Of a stretch of 64,000 nucleotides of DNA, positions 27,939 to 36,726 are shown one piece after another; positions within the stretch are counted from its first letter, which is position 1; every line of letters begins with the position of its first letter. The notes beneath the pieces are model-generated. The model saw only the letters and a list, made by a program, of their open reading frames with translations, was not told the DNA's origin and ran no database searches. The DNA is from Salegentibacter tibetensis (GTDB lineage: Bacteria; Bacteroidota; Bacteroidia; Flavobacteriales; Flavobacteriaceae). The DNA is taken from positions 1 through 64,000 of the forward strand of contig NZ_JAIQZA010000011.1 in the NCBI RefSeq assembly GCF_020164485.1, read 5' to 3'. The translations under genes and the position numbers were made by a program.

Positions 27939-29057
27939 CTACCTTCCGGCAAATTCCGGACTTGGTTTTACCCTATTCCAAACCTTAATTTTATCGTCTT
28001 TAGAAATACCGTTTTTCACTTCTACTTGAATTCCATCACTAATTCCCAGTTCTAAATCCCTTCTTTCAAATTGCTGGTCTCCGGTTTCAACTTCAACAAA
28101 CGGCTCCTGAGTTTTTGGATCAAACTGAACAAGCGCTTCTTTAATTGCCAAAACCTCATCTGCCCTATCTAAAATAATAGAGGCATTTGCACTTAAACCG
28201 GCGCGAATAAAAGTAGTATCGGCCTTATCTAAAGTCCCCTTTATTTCAAACTGAATCGCTCCATTTTCATCTATCCCTTTTGGAGCGATATAATCTAAAA
28301 TCGCATTAAAAGTTTTATTTTCTATTGCACCAACAGTTACCTCCAGCGGCAAATCTTCTTTTATTTTTCCAACTTCACTTTCGTCAACTTTTCCTTCAAA
28401 AATCATTTCGTTAACATCGGCAAGGGTGGCCAGGGTAGTCCCGTCGTTAAAATTGTTGCTTTCTATTACCTGGTTTCCAACACGCACCGGCACGTCTAAA
28501 ACCATCCCGTCTACCGTAGATCTAATAAGCGTGTTGGCAGCGCTACCTATCCCACTTGTGGTCCCGGTTTGTACAATCTCAAAATTTTGCTGAGCAGAGC
28601 GGTAGTTCTGTTGCATTCTTTGATAGTTGGCTTCAGCATTATCAAAATCGTTTTGAGAAATCACTCCTTTTTCAAACAAAGACTTTTGCCTTTCAAAGGT
28701 TTTTTGCTCGTTATCCAAATTAATCTTTGCGGTCGCAACAGCATCTTTTGCACTTTGCAATGAATTAACATTTGGAATCACCCGAATTTTTGCGATAAGA
28801 TCGCCGGCCTTCACTTTCTCTCCGGCTTCAATATATATTTCATCTATAATTCCCGAGATATTAGGTTTTATAAGCACTTCTTCCTTCGGGACAATATTTC
28901 CCGTCGCCACGGTTTTCTTCACGATGGTTTCTATTGAGGCCTGCTCGGTTTCATAAACCGTAGGACCCTCCTGATTTTTCTGAAACAAATAGTATAACGC
29001 GCCTACAAAAACAACGGCGATCAATACTAAAATTGAGATGGTAACTGTTTTTTTCAT
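27939..29057 (-). CDS. Periplasmic adaptor subunit (MacA/HlyD type), first copy
   Basis: A 372-aa membrane fusion protein with an N-terminal anchor (about residues 5-25), the lipoyl half-motifs VATGNIVPKEEVLIKPNISG and STVDGMVLDVPVRVGNQV, a coiled-coil hairpin (about 85-150) and a C-terminal beta-barrel. It follows the second permease gene by 35 bases and so is probably the cognate adaptor of the ABC transporter. It is shorter than the second adaptor (410 aa) and only distantly similar, so the two may assemble together or serve different substrates. Confidence 0.9.
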   Translation of the reverse strand: MKKTVTISILVLIAVVFVGALYYLFQKNQEGPTVYETEQASIETIVKKTVATGNIVPKEEVLIKPNISGIIDEIYIEAGEKVKAGDLIAKIRVIPNVNSLQSAKDAVATAKINLDNEQKTFERQKSLFEKGVISQNDFDNAEANYQRMQQNYRSAQQNFEIVQTGTTSGIGSAANTLIRSTVDGMVLDVPVRVGNQVIESNNFNDGTTLATLADVNEMIFEGKVDESEVGKIKEDLPLEVTVGAIENKTFNAILDYIAPKGIDENGAIQFEIKGTLDKADTTFIRAGLSANASIILDRADEVLAIKEALVQFDPKTQEPFVEVETGDQQFERRDLELGISDGIQVEVKNGISKDDKIKVWNRVKPSPEFAGR

Positions 29058-29092
29058 TTTTTGATTGTATTTATCTTCTTTACTTTTTCTTG

Positions 29093-30358
29093 TTATTCTG
29101 TTCTAAGGGCATCCACAGGTTTAATTTTAATAGCATTCTGCGCCGGAATAAGTCCTGCCAATAATCCTGAACATACTAAAATTGCCAGGGCGGTAAGGAC
29201 CACCCCTAAATCTACACTAGGATTCGCAAACATCATTTCTGAAGTATCCATTCCGCTCAAGGCGTAATTAATTCCCGCAATTATTCCTGTTGCAAAAATA
29301 ATCCCGGCCATTCCTGAAATAATCGTAAGGAAAATAGATTCCATTAAAATTTGACCCCTAATAGACCAGGGCGTAGCACCCAGGGCACGTCTTACCCCAA
29401 TTTCGTTGGTCCTTTCTTTTACTACAATTAACATGATGTTACTAATCCCAATAATACCGGATAGTAATACCAGGATCCCCACGAAATAAGCCACGGCTTT
29501 TAAAGCCACGAACAAACCGTTTATTTTGCTAAATTCCTCATACAGATCAAAATTACCTACGGCCCTATCATCCTCCGGGTGTATGGAATGCCTGCTTTTA
29601 ATAAGGTCCAGAATGCTTGATTTTAAACTGGTAATAGAGTTTTCATCCTGGGCAGTTATCGCCATCCAGCCTACCGTATCTCCCATATTGAAAGCCTGGG
29701 AAAACGCGGTAAATGGAACATAAATTTCTTTCTGAGCTTCCTCAACGTTTCCACCCCCACCGCCTTTTTTCTTATAGGTGCCAATTACCATAAAATTGAC
29801 CCCGTTAATTTTAAGATAACTCCCTATAACTTCTTCATCTTTATCATAAAGCTCCCTTTTTACTCCATCTCCAATTATTGCAACCTTTCTTTTTTGTTGT
29901 ATATCCAGGTAATTAATAAATCGGCCGGATGTAACATCCATAGGTTCCTGCTGAATGATCTCGGGATAATCGCCATACACATTAAATGCGCCGGTTTGAA
30001 GACCGCGCACCACGTTGTTATTTCCGCCGAAGCCACCCAACTGATTTCTTGGAGAGATAAACCGAAGTCCCGGTACGTTTTCCCGAAGAGCCTCCACATC
30101 AGCTGTTTTAAAGTTATAGCGCCGGCCTTTAGGCAAACCTTTATATGGTTTGGATACAGTTTGCGTCCACATAAACATCGTATTGGTCGCAATCCCACCA
30201 AAACCCTGCTTTACTCCATTTTCGAGGCCTTTACCGGCCGCCAGTAAAATAACGAGTATGAAAATCCCCCACATTACCCCAAAAGCTGTAAGTATGGTTC
30301 TAAACCAATTCGAGCTTAGTGCTTCAATTATTTCGCTCCATTTATCCCTGCTAAACAT
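29093..30358 (-). CDS. MacB-type ABC transporter permease, second copy
   Basis: A 421-aa inner-membrane protein without an ATPase domain. It has one N-terminal helix (TILTAFGVMWGIFILVILLAAG), a large periplasmic MacB_PCD domain (about residues 45-260), and three C-terminal helices of the FtsX/MacB type with NIMLIVVKERTNEIGVRRALGATP. These proteins transmit ATP hydrolysis as mechanical movement to the periplasmic adaptor rather than moving substrate through the membrane. It starts one base after the paralogous permease ends. Confidence 0.92.
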   Translation of the reverse strand: MFSRDKWSEIIEALSSNWFRTILTAFGVMWGIFILVILLAAGKGLENGVKQGFGGIATNTMFMWTQTVSKPYKGLPKGRRYNFKTADVEALRENVPGLRFISPRNQLGGFGGNNNVVRGLQTGAFNVYGDYPEIIQQEPMDVTSGRFINYLDIQQKRKVAIIGDGVKRELYDKDEEVIGSYLKINGVNFMVIGTYKKKGGGGGNVEEAQKEIYVPFTAFSQAFNMGDTVGWMAITAQDENSITSLKSSILDLIKSRHSIHPEDDRAVGNFDLYEEFSKINGLFVALKAVAYFVGILVLLSGIIGISNIMLIVVKERTNEIGVRRALGATPWSIRGQILMESIFLTIISGMAGIIFATGIIAGINYALSGMDTSEMMFANPSVDLGVVLTALAILVCSGLLAGLIPAQNAIKIKPVDALRTE

Positions 30359-30359
30359 A

Positions 30360-31607
30360 TTATTCGTCTCTTAATGCTACAATGGGTTTGATTCTCGCAG
30401 CTCTCCATGCAGGGAAAAACCCGGCGATTGCACCGGCAATCACCAAAATGAAGACGGTGGTAAGTGCCACATTAAAATTAACTGCAGGATTGGAGATATA
30501 CTGGGTTTCTATAAGCGGCCCAACAAATTCCAACAATAATAAACTTGCAATAAGGCCCATAAATCCGGCAATTGCGGTTACAAAAATAGATTCGTGCAAT
30601 ACCATTCCCACTATGGAGAGCGGCTCTGCACCAAGAGCTTTTCGTATTCCTATTTCTCTTGTTCTTTCTTTTACGATAATGAGCATAATATTACTCACAC
30701 CAACAACCCCGGCGATAATGGTACAAATACCAACTCCCCAAAAGAAGAATTTTATCATATCCATAAGGTCATAGAAACGTTTAGCGTTTTCCAGCGAATT
30801 ATTAATGCTAACCGCGCTATCATCATCAGGAGCAATGGTATGCGTTTCTTTAAGCTGGTTTTCAATCTCGGCTGAAAAATGATTAGAAGCGGCAAGGGCA
30901 GCTTCAAAATTATCTTCGGGTTGTAAAGTGAAAGCCATATTCGCAATATTGTTACCCCCGCCAAAAACGCGTTGCGCGGTAGAAATAGGCATAAAAACAC
31001 GGCTTTCTTCCCTTTCCCCACCAGGATCGGTAAAAACGCCAATCACTTTAAAATTAATACCTGAAATTTGCACATATTCGCCAACTGGATCCTTACGATC
31101 CTTAAAAAGATCGTCTCTAACTTTTTTACCGAGGACAACAACTTTTTCAAAGTTTTTATCGTCTTTATAATTCACAAAGCGTCCCTCCAACATACCACTG
31201 TTTTCCAGAAACTGATAATCGGGATAAACGCCTTCAACGCGATAAGAACCTGATTCTTTTCCGTAATTGACTAATCCACTCCATATGCGAAAAAGGGAAG
31301 ATTTGTATTCTAAATCATCCTGGTATTTTAAAGCTGTGTAATTAAAGTCTTCATTTTTCATCTGAATTCTTCTCCCCGGGTTTAGCCCTTTATATTCCTT
31401 AGAAGTAACCCCGGTGTACACATACATAATGTTTGCAGCGTCGTTTTGAAATTCCTGCGAAATACCATTACGCATTCCTTCGCCAATTCCCAGTAGAACC
31501 ACCAAAATAAAAATCCCCGAAGCTACCGAAAGTCCAGTTAAAAACGTTCGTAGTTTGTTTTTACGAATCGTATCAAAGATCTCTTCCCAGCGTTCTAACT
31601 CAAACAT
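30360..31607 (-). CDS. MacB-type ABC transporter permease, first copy
   Basis: A 415-aa paralogue of the next gene, with the same plan: N-terminal helix (FLTGLSVASGIFILVVLLGIGEG), periplasmic domain, and three C-terminal helices with NIMLIIVKERTREIGIRKALGAEP. Two different permease genes next to one ATPase suggest a heterodimeric exporter. The start overlaps the ATPase stop by eight bases, a sign of translational coupling. Confidence 0.92.
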   Translation of the reverse strand: MFELERWEEIFDTIRKNKLRTFLTGLSVASGIFILVVLLGIGEGMRNGISQEFQNDAANIMYVYTGVTSKEYKGLNPGRRIQMKNEDFNYTALKYQDDLEYKSSLFRIWSGLVNYGKESGSYRVEGVYPDYQFLENSGMLEGRFVNYKDDKNFEKVVVLGKKVRDDLFKDRKDPVGEYVQISGINFKVIGVFTDPGGEREESRVFMPISTAQRVFGGGNNIANMAFTLQPEDNFEAALAASNHFSAEIENQLKETHTIAPDDDSAVSINNSLENAKRFYDLMDMIKFFFWGVGICTIIAGVVGVSNIMLIIVKERTREIGIRKALGAEPLSIVGMVLHESIFVTAIAGFMGLIASLLLLEFVGPLIETQYISNPAVNFNVALTTVFILVIAGAIAGFFPAWRAARIKPIVALRDE

Positions 31608-32301
31608 TTTGCTGCGCTCTTACTTGATTGACTTTCGTATCCTGAATTATTCTACCGTCTTTTAAATTGACGATCCTCTTTGTCATTGCAGCAATATCGG
31701 GTTCATGGGTTACTACAAGTATGGTTCGGCCTTCATCGTTAATTTCCTGAATTAAATTCATAACATCATAAGATGTTTTTGAATCTAAAGCTCCCGTAGG
31801 TTCGTCGGCTAAAAGCACTTTTGGATCACTGGCAAGAGCCCTCGCAATGGCGACCCGTTGTTTTTGCCCTCCGGAAAGTTCATTTGGTAAATGCCCTGCC
31901 CAATCGGCAAGACCAACTTTTTCCAGGTAACTCATTGCCTTATCTATACGTTCACCACGTTTAATTCCCTGGTAATACAACGGAAGGGCCACATTATCCA
32001 AGGCATTTTTATAAGAAATAAGATTAAAAGATTGAAAAATGAAACCCAGGAATTTATTACGATAGCGGGCTGCTATTTTTTCGTTAAGGTTTTTAATTGC
32101 GACGCCATCCAGCGTATAAGAACCTTCATCGGCTTCATCGAGCATTCCTAGAATATTTAACAGGGTAGATTTTCCCGATCCTGAAGATCCCATGATAGAA
32201 ACAAGTTCTCCTTCAGCAACGCTAAAATTAATCCCTTTTAAAACGTGTAGTGAATTACTACCCATTTTATAGGACTTATGAAGATCTTTAATTTCTATCA
32301 T
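31600..32301 (-). CDS. ABC transporter ATP-binding protein (MacB/LolD type)
   Basis: A 233-aa ATPase from the ATG at 32301. It contains Walker [10 protein letters not shown], the Q-loop FIFQSFNLI, the ABC signature [15 protein letters not shown], Walker [13 protein letters not shown] and the switch His in [13 protein letters not shown] start at 32346 would add 15 unconserved residues and was rejected. It heads the exporter cluster: ATPase, permease, permease, adaptor, TolC, adaptor. The substrate cannot be read; MacAB-type systems export lipopeptides, macrolides, toxins or siderophores. Confidence 0.93.
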   Translation of the reverse strand: MIEIKDLHKSYKMGSNSLHVLKGINFSVAEGELVSIMGSSGSGKSTLLNILGMLDEADEGSYTLDGVAIKNLNEKIAARYRNKFLGFIFQSFNLISYKNALDNVALPLYYQGIKRGERIDKAMSYLEKVGLADWAGHLPNELSGGQKQRVAIARALASDPKVLLADEPTGALDSKTSYDVMNLIQEINDEGRTILVVTHEPDIAAMTKRIVNLKDGRIIQDTKVNQVRAQQNV

Positions 32302-32405
32302 CGCAGTATAATTACAGATTGCTAACTTTTTATTGAAAAGCGTCACCCATAAGACTCTGCGAAAGAGAAAAAGTTACATTTTATTTAAGAAAATATTTGA
32401 AGTAC

Positions 32406-32639
32406 TTAAGCCTCTCCAGATTTTTTTGCTTTTTTACGAGAACGGTAAATAAAATAACCTAAACCGCCAACCAGCAAATATGGAAAAGCCATTAAGTAAA
32501 CAATACCGTTATTAATACCTTCTGCAGCGCTTTGATCGGTATCACTTTCTAAAACCGCACGACACATGGAGCATTGTGCTTTGGCTAATTCAGGCAGCAA
32601 AAGCAAAAAGAAGAAAAGTAATAACAACCTGATTTTCAT
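32406..32639 (-). CDS. Small secreted CxxC membrane protein of unknown function
   Basis: A 77-aa protein from the ATG at 32639. A signal peptide ends in ELAKAQ, the mature protein starts with QCSMCRAVLES, then one membrane helix (about residues 43-64) and a basic, cytoplasmic tail (RSRKKAKKSGEA). The periplasmic CxxC right after the cleavage site could bind copper or heme or take part in thiol chemistry. Its place just after the SCO-DUF420 genes of a cytochrome oxidase cluster fits a maturation role, but this is inference. It has its own candidate promoter. Confidence 0.75.
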   Translation of the reverse strand: MKIRLLLLFFFLLLLPELAKAQCSMCRAVLESDTDQSAAEGINNGIVYLMAFPYLLVGGLGYFIYRSRKKAKKSGEA

Positions 32640-32657
32640 AGCGATAATTTCTAAATG

Positions 32658-32665
32658 CAAATTTA
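32658..32665 (-). promoter_or_regulatory. Candidate -7 box for the small CxxC protein
   Basis: TAAATTTG on the minus strand matches TAnnTTTG, 18 bases upstream of the ATG at 32639. The -33 partner is poor. Confidence 0.4.
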
Positions 32666-32730
32666 ATAAATTTTATTATCAAGTTTCAGTTGTAGCTGTT
32701 AAGACTTAAATTCTTCGTAAGTATTTCAGT

Positions 32731-33270
32731 TTAATAATAAGGCCACATAAACACATAAACCAAAACCCCGGTAACTGCAACGTATAGCCAAATAGGAAAG
32801 GTCCAGCGGGCAATTTTGGCATGTTTTTCATATTCGCCGGTTAAACCCCGGTACATTGTAAAAAGCACCAAAGGAACAATAATCGCAGAAAGTACAATAT
32901 GTGTAATAAGAATAAAGAAATACACCGTTCTTAAAAAACCTTCACCTCCATAAGGCACAGGATCATTACTTATTTTGGAGATCACATAACTAACTAAAAA
33001 TATAGCCGAAAGTCCGAATGCGGTAATCATTACATTACGGTGCAACTTGTACTCCCTGATACTCATAAAAAAATAACCTAACATTAATAAAATGGCAGTA
33101 GAACCATTTAAAACTGCGTGAAAGAATGGAAATGTTCCTGTTTGCGAACCAAACAAGTTATAACGTTCTGGCAGGTACATTAGAATTAGAACTATAATTG
33201 GCACCAGTATAGACAATGCAATAATAACCGGGACCGCGATTTTATCGGTTTTTGTTAGTGTCCTTTTCAC
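32731..33270 (-). CDS. DUF420 family membrane protein, cytochrome oxidase cluster
   Basis: A 179-aa inner-membrane protein with five predicted helices, matching the DUF420 family, whose members lie beside SCO and cox genes in many bacteria and are thought to aid oxidase assembly (CtaM of Bacillus and Staphylococcus is related). Conserved histidines occur in FFHAVLNGSTAILL, YKLHRNVM and ILITHIVLSAI. The start is GTG at 33270 and overlaps the TGA of the SCO gene (GTGA), so translation is coupled. Confidence 0.85.
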   Translation of the reverse strand: MKRTLTKTDKIAVPVIIALSILVPIIVLILMYLPERYNLFGSQTGTFPFFHAVLNGSTAILLMLGYFFMSIREYKLHRNVMITAFGLSAIFLVSYVISKISNDPVPYGGEGFLRTVYFFILITHIVLSAIIVPLVLFTMYRGLTGEYEKHAKIARWTFPIWLYVAVTGVLVYVFMWPYY

Positions 33271-34004
33271 AGCAGTTTTTTAATATCTTCAATTAAAATA
33301 TCAATTTGGGGTTCTTCTTCACCTTCCGCAACCGTCTTATTTCTTTCTACCGAACCACGATAATAAATAATTGGATTCCCATAATTATCCTGGCGGGACC
33401 TGATATAACCTTCCTTATCTACCAAAGCGAATAGTCCCTGATGGGCAAAACCACCGGCCACCTCGCTATCTTCTCCGGCATAAATATTATACCCTCCATT
33501 AGCGAGACCATAAATTGAATCTTTTTCACCAGTCAATAAATTCCAGTGTGGATGGTCTATTCCATAATTTTCAGCATAAGACTTCAAAACTTCGGGCGTG
33601 TCGTGTTTCGGATCTATGGTAAAAGAAGCAATCCCAAAATCTTCTATGTTTTGAAATTCATCCTGAACCTCTACCAGGTTTTGGTTCATAATAGGACAAA
33701 TAGTTGGGCAGGTTGTAAAAAAGAATTCGGCCACATAAACTTTTCCCAGATAATCTTTATTTGTAATGGTATCACCATCCTGGTTTATTAATTCGAAATC
33801 AGGAGCCTTCTTTTTCCTTCCGTTTATTTCGATATAAACAAGCGCCTTATCAGTATTCAATGCTTTTTCGGCTCCTTTAATATTCAACCTATCTGATTTC
33901 ACTACTTCACCACTACTTATGGTGTCAACAATTTTAGGAATAACAATTATTCCAAAAATTAGAATGATAAGCGAAAGACCTATATAAGAATATTTTTTTT
34001 TCAT
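33267..34004 (-). CDS. SCO1/SenC-family copper chaperone for cytochrome c oxidase
   Basis: A 245-aa membrane-anchored periplasmic protein that delivers copper to the CuA site of oxidase subunit II or keeps its cysteines reduced. An N-terminal anchor (about residues 7-25) is followed by a thioredoxin fold with the copper-binding CxxxC pair Cys99/Cys103 in FFTTCPTICPIM, the DPKHDTPEVL segment and the third ligand His188 in FAHQGLFALVDKEG. All expected ligands are present. It starts one base after the preceding SCO-like gene ends. Confidence 0.93.
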   Translation of the reverse strand: MKKKYSYIGLSLIILIFGIIVIPKIVDTISSGEVVKSDRLNIKGAEKALNTDKALVYIEINGRKKKAPDFELINQDGDTITNKDYLGKVYVAEFFFTTCPTICPIMNQNLVEVQDEFQNIEDFGIASFTIDPKHDTPEVLKSYAENYGIDHPHWNLLTGEKDSIYGLANGGYNIYAGEDSEVAGGFAHQGLFALVDKEGYIRSRQDNYGNPIIYYRGSVERNKTVAEGEEEPQIDILIEDIKKLL

Positions 34005-34005
34005 T

Positions 34006-34650
34006 TCAATTATTTTTTCTTTCGGCGTTGTTCTTTTTTAAAGCCAGCCTGTATTCCGCAAGAATCACCTTTACATCATCATTCATTTTATCACTAAGCT
34101 CTGCAACTGAACGGGAATCATACCCGTAAACTTTCCCAAAGTCTTCATCTTCATCGCGACCTCTTAAGTTTAGTTCTTTATCTACTATAAAAACGTAGGG
34201 AGTGTATGTGTCTTGCAGCTGATGCGGAGTATTGAAGCTTTTAAAAATCTCTTTTACTTCTGCTGAAGTTCCAAAAATGAATTTCCATTTTTCGGTTTCA
34301 GAAATACCGCTAAACTCTTCTTTAAACCTTTCGGCTTCTTCCCTGGCTTCTGCCGGTAAAACAACCATAAATTGAAAATCATTGAATTCGTAATATTTTT
34401 CAAGGATTTTTTGATCGAGATTAAAGGTATTTCCTTTTAGGTTATCAAGATCTTTCCCAAAGAAAGCCACAATACTTATTTTATCTTTTAAACTAACCTG
34501 TTCGCCATCGAGGCTTTCAAATTCTGAAACATCATTAACCCCTTCGGTTAAAACAGGTAATTTGGCAAAATTATTTTGCCCTGAAGCGAAAAACATATAA
34601 GCAATAATAGGCAATGCGAAGAGCACTAAAAGTACCAAAAACTTTTTCAT
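34006..34650 (-). CDS. Cysteine-free SCO/thioredoxin-like membrane-anchored protein
   Basis: A 214-aa protein with an N-terminal anchor (MKKFLVLLVLFALPIIAYMFF) and a thioredoxin-like body: DGEQVSLKDKISIVAFFGKD at the position where SCO has FFTTCPTIC, and YTPYVFIVDKELNLRGRDEDE at the position of the SCO strand after the ligand His. It contains no cysteine at all, so it cannot bind copper the SCO way or do thiol exchange. It is immediately upstream of the true SCO gene. I regard it as a degenerate SCO paralogue acting perhaps as a scaffold; function unknown. Confidence 0.75.
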   Translation of the reverse strand: MKKFLVLLVLFALPIIAYMFFASGQNNFAKLPVLTEGVNDVSEFESLDGEQVSLKDKISIVAFFGKDLDNLKGNTFNLDQKILEKYYEFNDFQFMVVLPAEAREEAERFKEEFSGISETEKWKFIFGTSAEVKEIFKSFNTPHQLQDTYTPYVFIVDKELNLRGRDEDEDFGKVYGYDSRSVAELSDKMNDDVKVILAEYRLALKKNNAERKNN

Positions 34651-34673
34651 AGTCCTGTCTATAGAAGTGGATG

Positions 34674-34681
34674 CAAAAATA
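34674..34681 (-). promoter_or_regulatory. Candidate -7 box for the SCO-like/SCO/DUF420 operon
   Basis: TATTTTTG on the minus strand, 23 bases before the ATG at 34650 and just after a terminator. No proper -33 partner. Confidence 0.4.
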
Positions 34682-34682
34682 A

Positions 34683-34708
34683 AAAGACGGTTTTACAAAA
34701 CCGCCTTT
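34683..34708 (-). terminator. Rho-independent terminator after the cox subunit IV gene
   Basis: On the minus strand AAAGGCGGTTTT pairs with AAAACCGTCTTT, with one G-U pair, followed by TTATTTTT-like bases. It separates the cox structural genes from the assembly genes. Confidence 0.75.
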
Positions 34709-34734
34709 CTATACATTTTTAACTTTTAGGTCTT

Positions 34735-35097
34735 TTAAAAATCCCAGGCTACGTGGTTATTTTTAAATACCTCATAAATATAGTCTCCCTCTGTGAGAAG
34801 TATAAAAATAAGGTAACTAACAAGAAAGACCGCCGTCCAAACTATCGCCCTTCGCAGCCCTTTGGTTTCCCCCTCAAGATGCATAAAAGACCAGGCAATA
34901 TAATAGGCTTTATAAATTGTAAGTATGATAAAGATCCAGTTAAGGAGCGACATACTTAAAAAAGAAGTTCCGGTTAAAAATTCGGGTTTTAAAATCCCCA
35001 AAACAACTTCTACAAGTGTAACTATGGATAGGATTACAAAAACCGTCCAGATCCTTTTTGTATTAGATTCGTGATGATGTGCTGTATCGTGTGCCAT
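34735..35097 (-). CDS. Cytochrome c oxidase subunit IV family protein
   Basis: A 120-aa inner-membrane protein with three helices (about residues 16-37, 43-65 and 82-104) and a His-rich N-terminus (MAHDTAHHHES). The pattern ...KAYYIAWSFMHLEGETKGLRRAI is typical of CtaD-type oxidase subunit IV in Bacteroidota. It stabilises the heme-copper oxidase. It follows the larger subunit III gene by 18 bases. Confidence 0.88.
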   Translation of the reverse strand: MAHDTAHHHESNTKRIWTVFVILSIVTLVEVVLGILKPEFLTGTSFLSMSLLNWIFIILTIYKAYYIAWSFMHLEGETKGLRRAIVWTAVFLVSYLIFILLTEGDYIYEVFKNNHVAWDF

Positions 35098-35115
35098 TTT
35101 TATTTATTTCTGAAA

Positions 35116-36096
35116 TTATACCAGGTAAAAGAATGTAAAAACAAATACCCAAACTAAATCTACAAAGTGCCAGTAAAGACCTACTTTTTCTACCATTTCG
35201 TAATTCTTTCTACGCTCATAGGTTCCAAGAATCACATTGAAGAAAATAATGATGTTGATAAGCACCCCTGAAAAAACGTGGAAACCGTGAAAACCGGTAA
35301 TAAAGAAAAAGAAATCACCAAACAATGGTGGCCCATATTCATTACGGGTTAGGTTAGCGCCTTCTACCACGCCAACGGCTTCGCTATCTAATTTAGCCAA
35401 GGATTCCTCGCGGGAAAGGATAGTTTTTTCACCCTCCTCAGTCATTATTTGCGTTCTTATTAAAAGATCTGGATTTGCAGCAAAACCAGCTTTTACTTCT
35501 TCTATAGAATAAGACGGTAAAGATCTTTCACTTTCAAACCATACTCCACTTCTGGCCTCATGTTCTACTCTTACTGATGCTTCCGGAACTGCAATATCGG
35601 CAAGAGCCACCCTGTGACCTTCACCATCGATAAACTGCAGCACATTACCTCCATTAGTATAAACTGCCCCATAAGTACCATTGATAAAATTTTTCCATTC
35701 CCATGCTTGAGAACCAAGGAAAATAACCCCACCAATAATGGTTAGGAACATATAAAAAGTAACTTTTCCTTTCTTCAACTGGTGACCGGCATCTACTGCC
35801 AATACCATAGTTACCGAAGAAAAAATAAGAATAAAAGTCATTAATGCCACGTAATACATTGGAGCATCTACCCCGTGTAAAAATGGAAAGTGATTAAAAA
35901 CTTCATCGGCAATTGGCCATGAATCCAGAAATTTAAATCGCGAAAATCCATAAGCTGCAAGAAAACCAGAGAAGGTAAGTGCATCGGAAACGATGAAAAA
36001 CCACATCATCATTTTGCCATAGCTGGACTTTAAAGGTTCATTTCCACCACCCCAGGTTTTACCTTCGGTGCCTGTTCTAACAACAGTAGCTTCCAT
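35116..36096 (-). CDS. Cytochrome c oxidase subunit III, long form
   Basis: A 326-aa heme-copper oxidase subunit III. Helices at about residues 28-50, 80-101, 112-131, 258-290 and 305-326 show the family motifs MMWFFIVSDALTFSGFLAAYG and FFFFITGFHGFHVFSGVLINI and the closing VGLYWHFVDLVWVFVFTFFYL. Residues 140-255 form a large hydrophilic insertion between two helices that is absent from ordinary subunit III and should lie in the periplasm. A candidate -7 box (TATTTTTG at 36127-36134) precedes it. Subunits I and II are not in this window. Confidence 0.9.
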   Translation of the reverse strand: MEATVVRTGTEGKTWGGGNEPLKSSYGKMMMWFFIVSDALTFSGFLAAYGFSRFKFLDSWPIADEVFNHFPFLHGVDAPMYYVALMTFILIFSSVTMVLAVDAGHQLKKGKVTFYMFLTIIGGVIFLGSQAWEWKNFINGTYGAVYTNGGNVLQFIDGEGHRVALADIAVPEASVRVEHEARSGVWFESERSLPSYSIEEVKAGFAANPDLLIRTQIMTEEGEKTILSREESLAKLDSEAVGVVEGANLTRNEYGPPLFGDFFFFITGFHGFHVFSGVLINIIIFFNVILGTYERRKNYEMVEKVGLYWHFVDLVWVFVFTFFYLV

Positions 36097-36144
36097 AGAA
36101 GAGTATTTAAATTTTTAAGTATTGCGCAAAAATACGCAATTTTA

Positions 36145-36726
36145 TTATCTAAAGAAATATAAAAAGACAAACAGGTATATCCACATAAGGTCAACAAAAT
36201 GCCAAAAAGTCGCACCCAGCTCAATTCCAAGCATTTGACCTTTTTTATAACGTTGTTTAAAATGGTTATAAATTACTACTAAAAGCGCTATGATCCCCGC
36301 CAATAGATGCGCCATATGCACTAATACCAATACATAGATAAAAGAAGTAGTGATACTGCTTTCGCTTCCGGTAAAGTAATAACCTTCTCCAATAATTTCT
36401 GTAAAACCATTAAATTGAAGAGCAACAAACAGCACCGCAAGTATCAATGTTCCAATAAGCAAAGCTGAAGCGTTTCTTCGATTTCCTGAAAGAACACTCT
36501 GTTTTGCCAGAATAAAAGTAACACTACTGAACACTATTACAATTGTACTCCAAAAGAAGGCACTGGGTAGTTCAAATTCCGTTAGCCAATCTGGTCTTGT
36601 TTTACTCACTACATATGCACTGGTTAAACCTCCAAATGTCATCACCATGCTAATTATACCAAACCAGAGCATCATCTTTTTTGCCCTGTCGTATTTGTGC
36701 TTTTCGCCACCCTGAGTTAAATCCAT
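36145..36726 (-). CDS. Cytochrome c oxidase subunit III, short form
   Basis: A 193-aa five-helix subunit III homologue with the motifs MLWFGIISMVMTFGGLTSAYVV, FIYVLVLVHMAHLLAGIIALL and LGATFWHFVDLMWIYLFVFLYF. Flavobacteria regularly carry two adjacent genes of this family; this one is the short partner of the 326-aa form 48 bases downstream. Its start overlaps the end of cyoE by ten bases, so the two are coupled. Confidence 0.9.
   Translation of the reverse strand: MDLTQGGEKHKYDRAKKMMLWFGIISMVMTFGGLTSAYVVSKTRPDWLTEFELPSAFFWSTIVIVFSSVTFILAKQSVLSGNRRNASALLIGTLILAVLFVALQFNGFTEIIGEGYYFTGSESSITTSFIYVLVLVHMAHLLAGIIALLVVIYNHFKQRYKKGQMLGIELGATFWHFVDLMWIYLFVFLYFFR

Noticed and set aside
30382-30774. 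A 130-residue plus-strand frame opposite the first permease
   Set aside because: It mirrors the hydrophobic codons of the permease; no start signal and no family resemblance.
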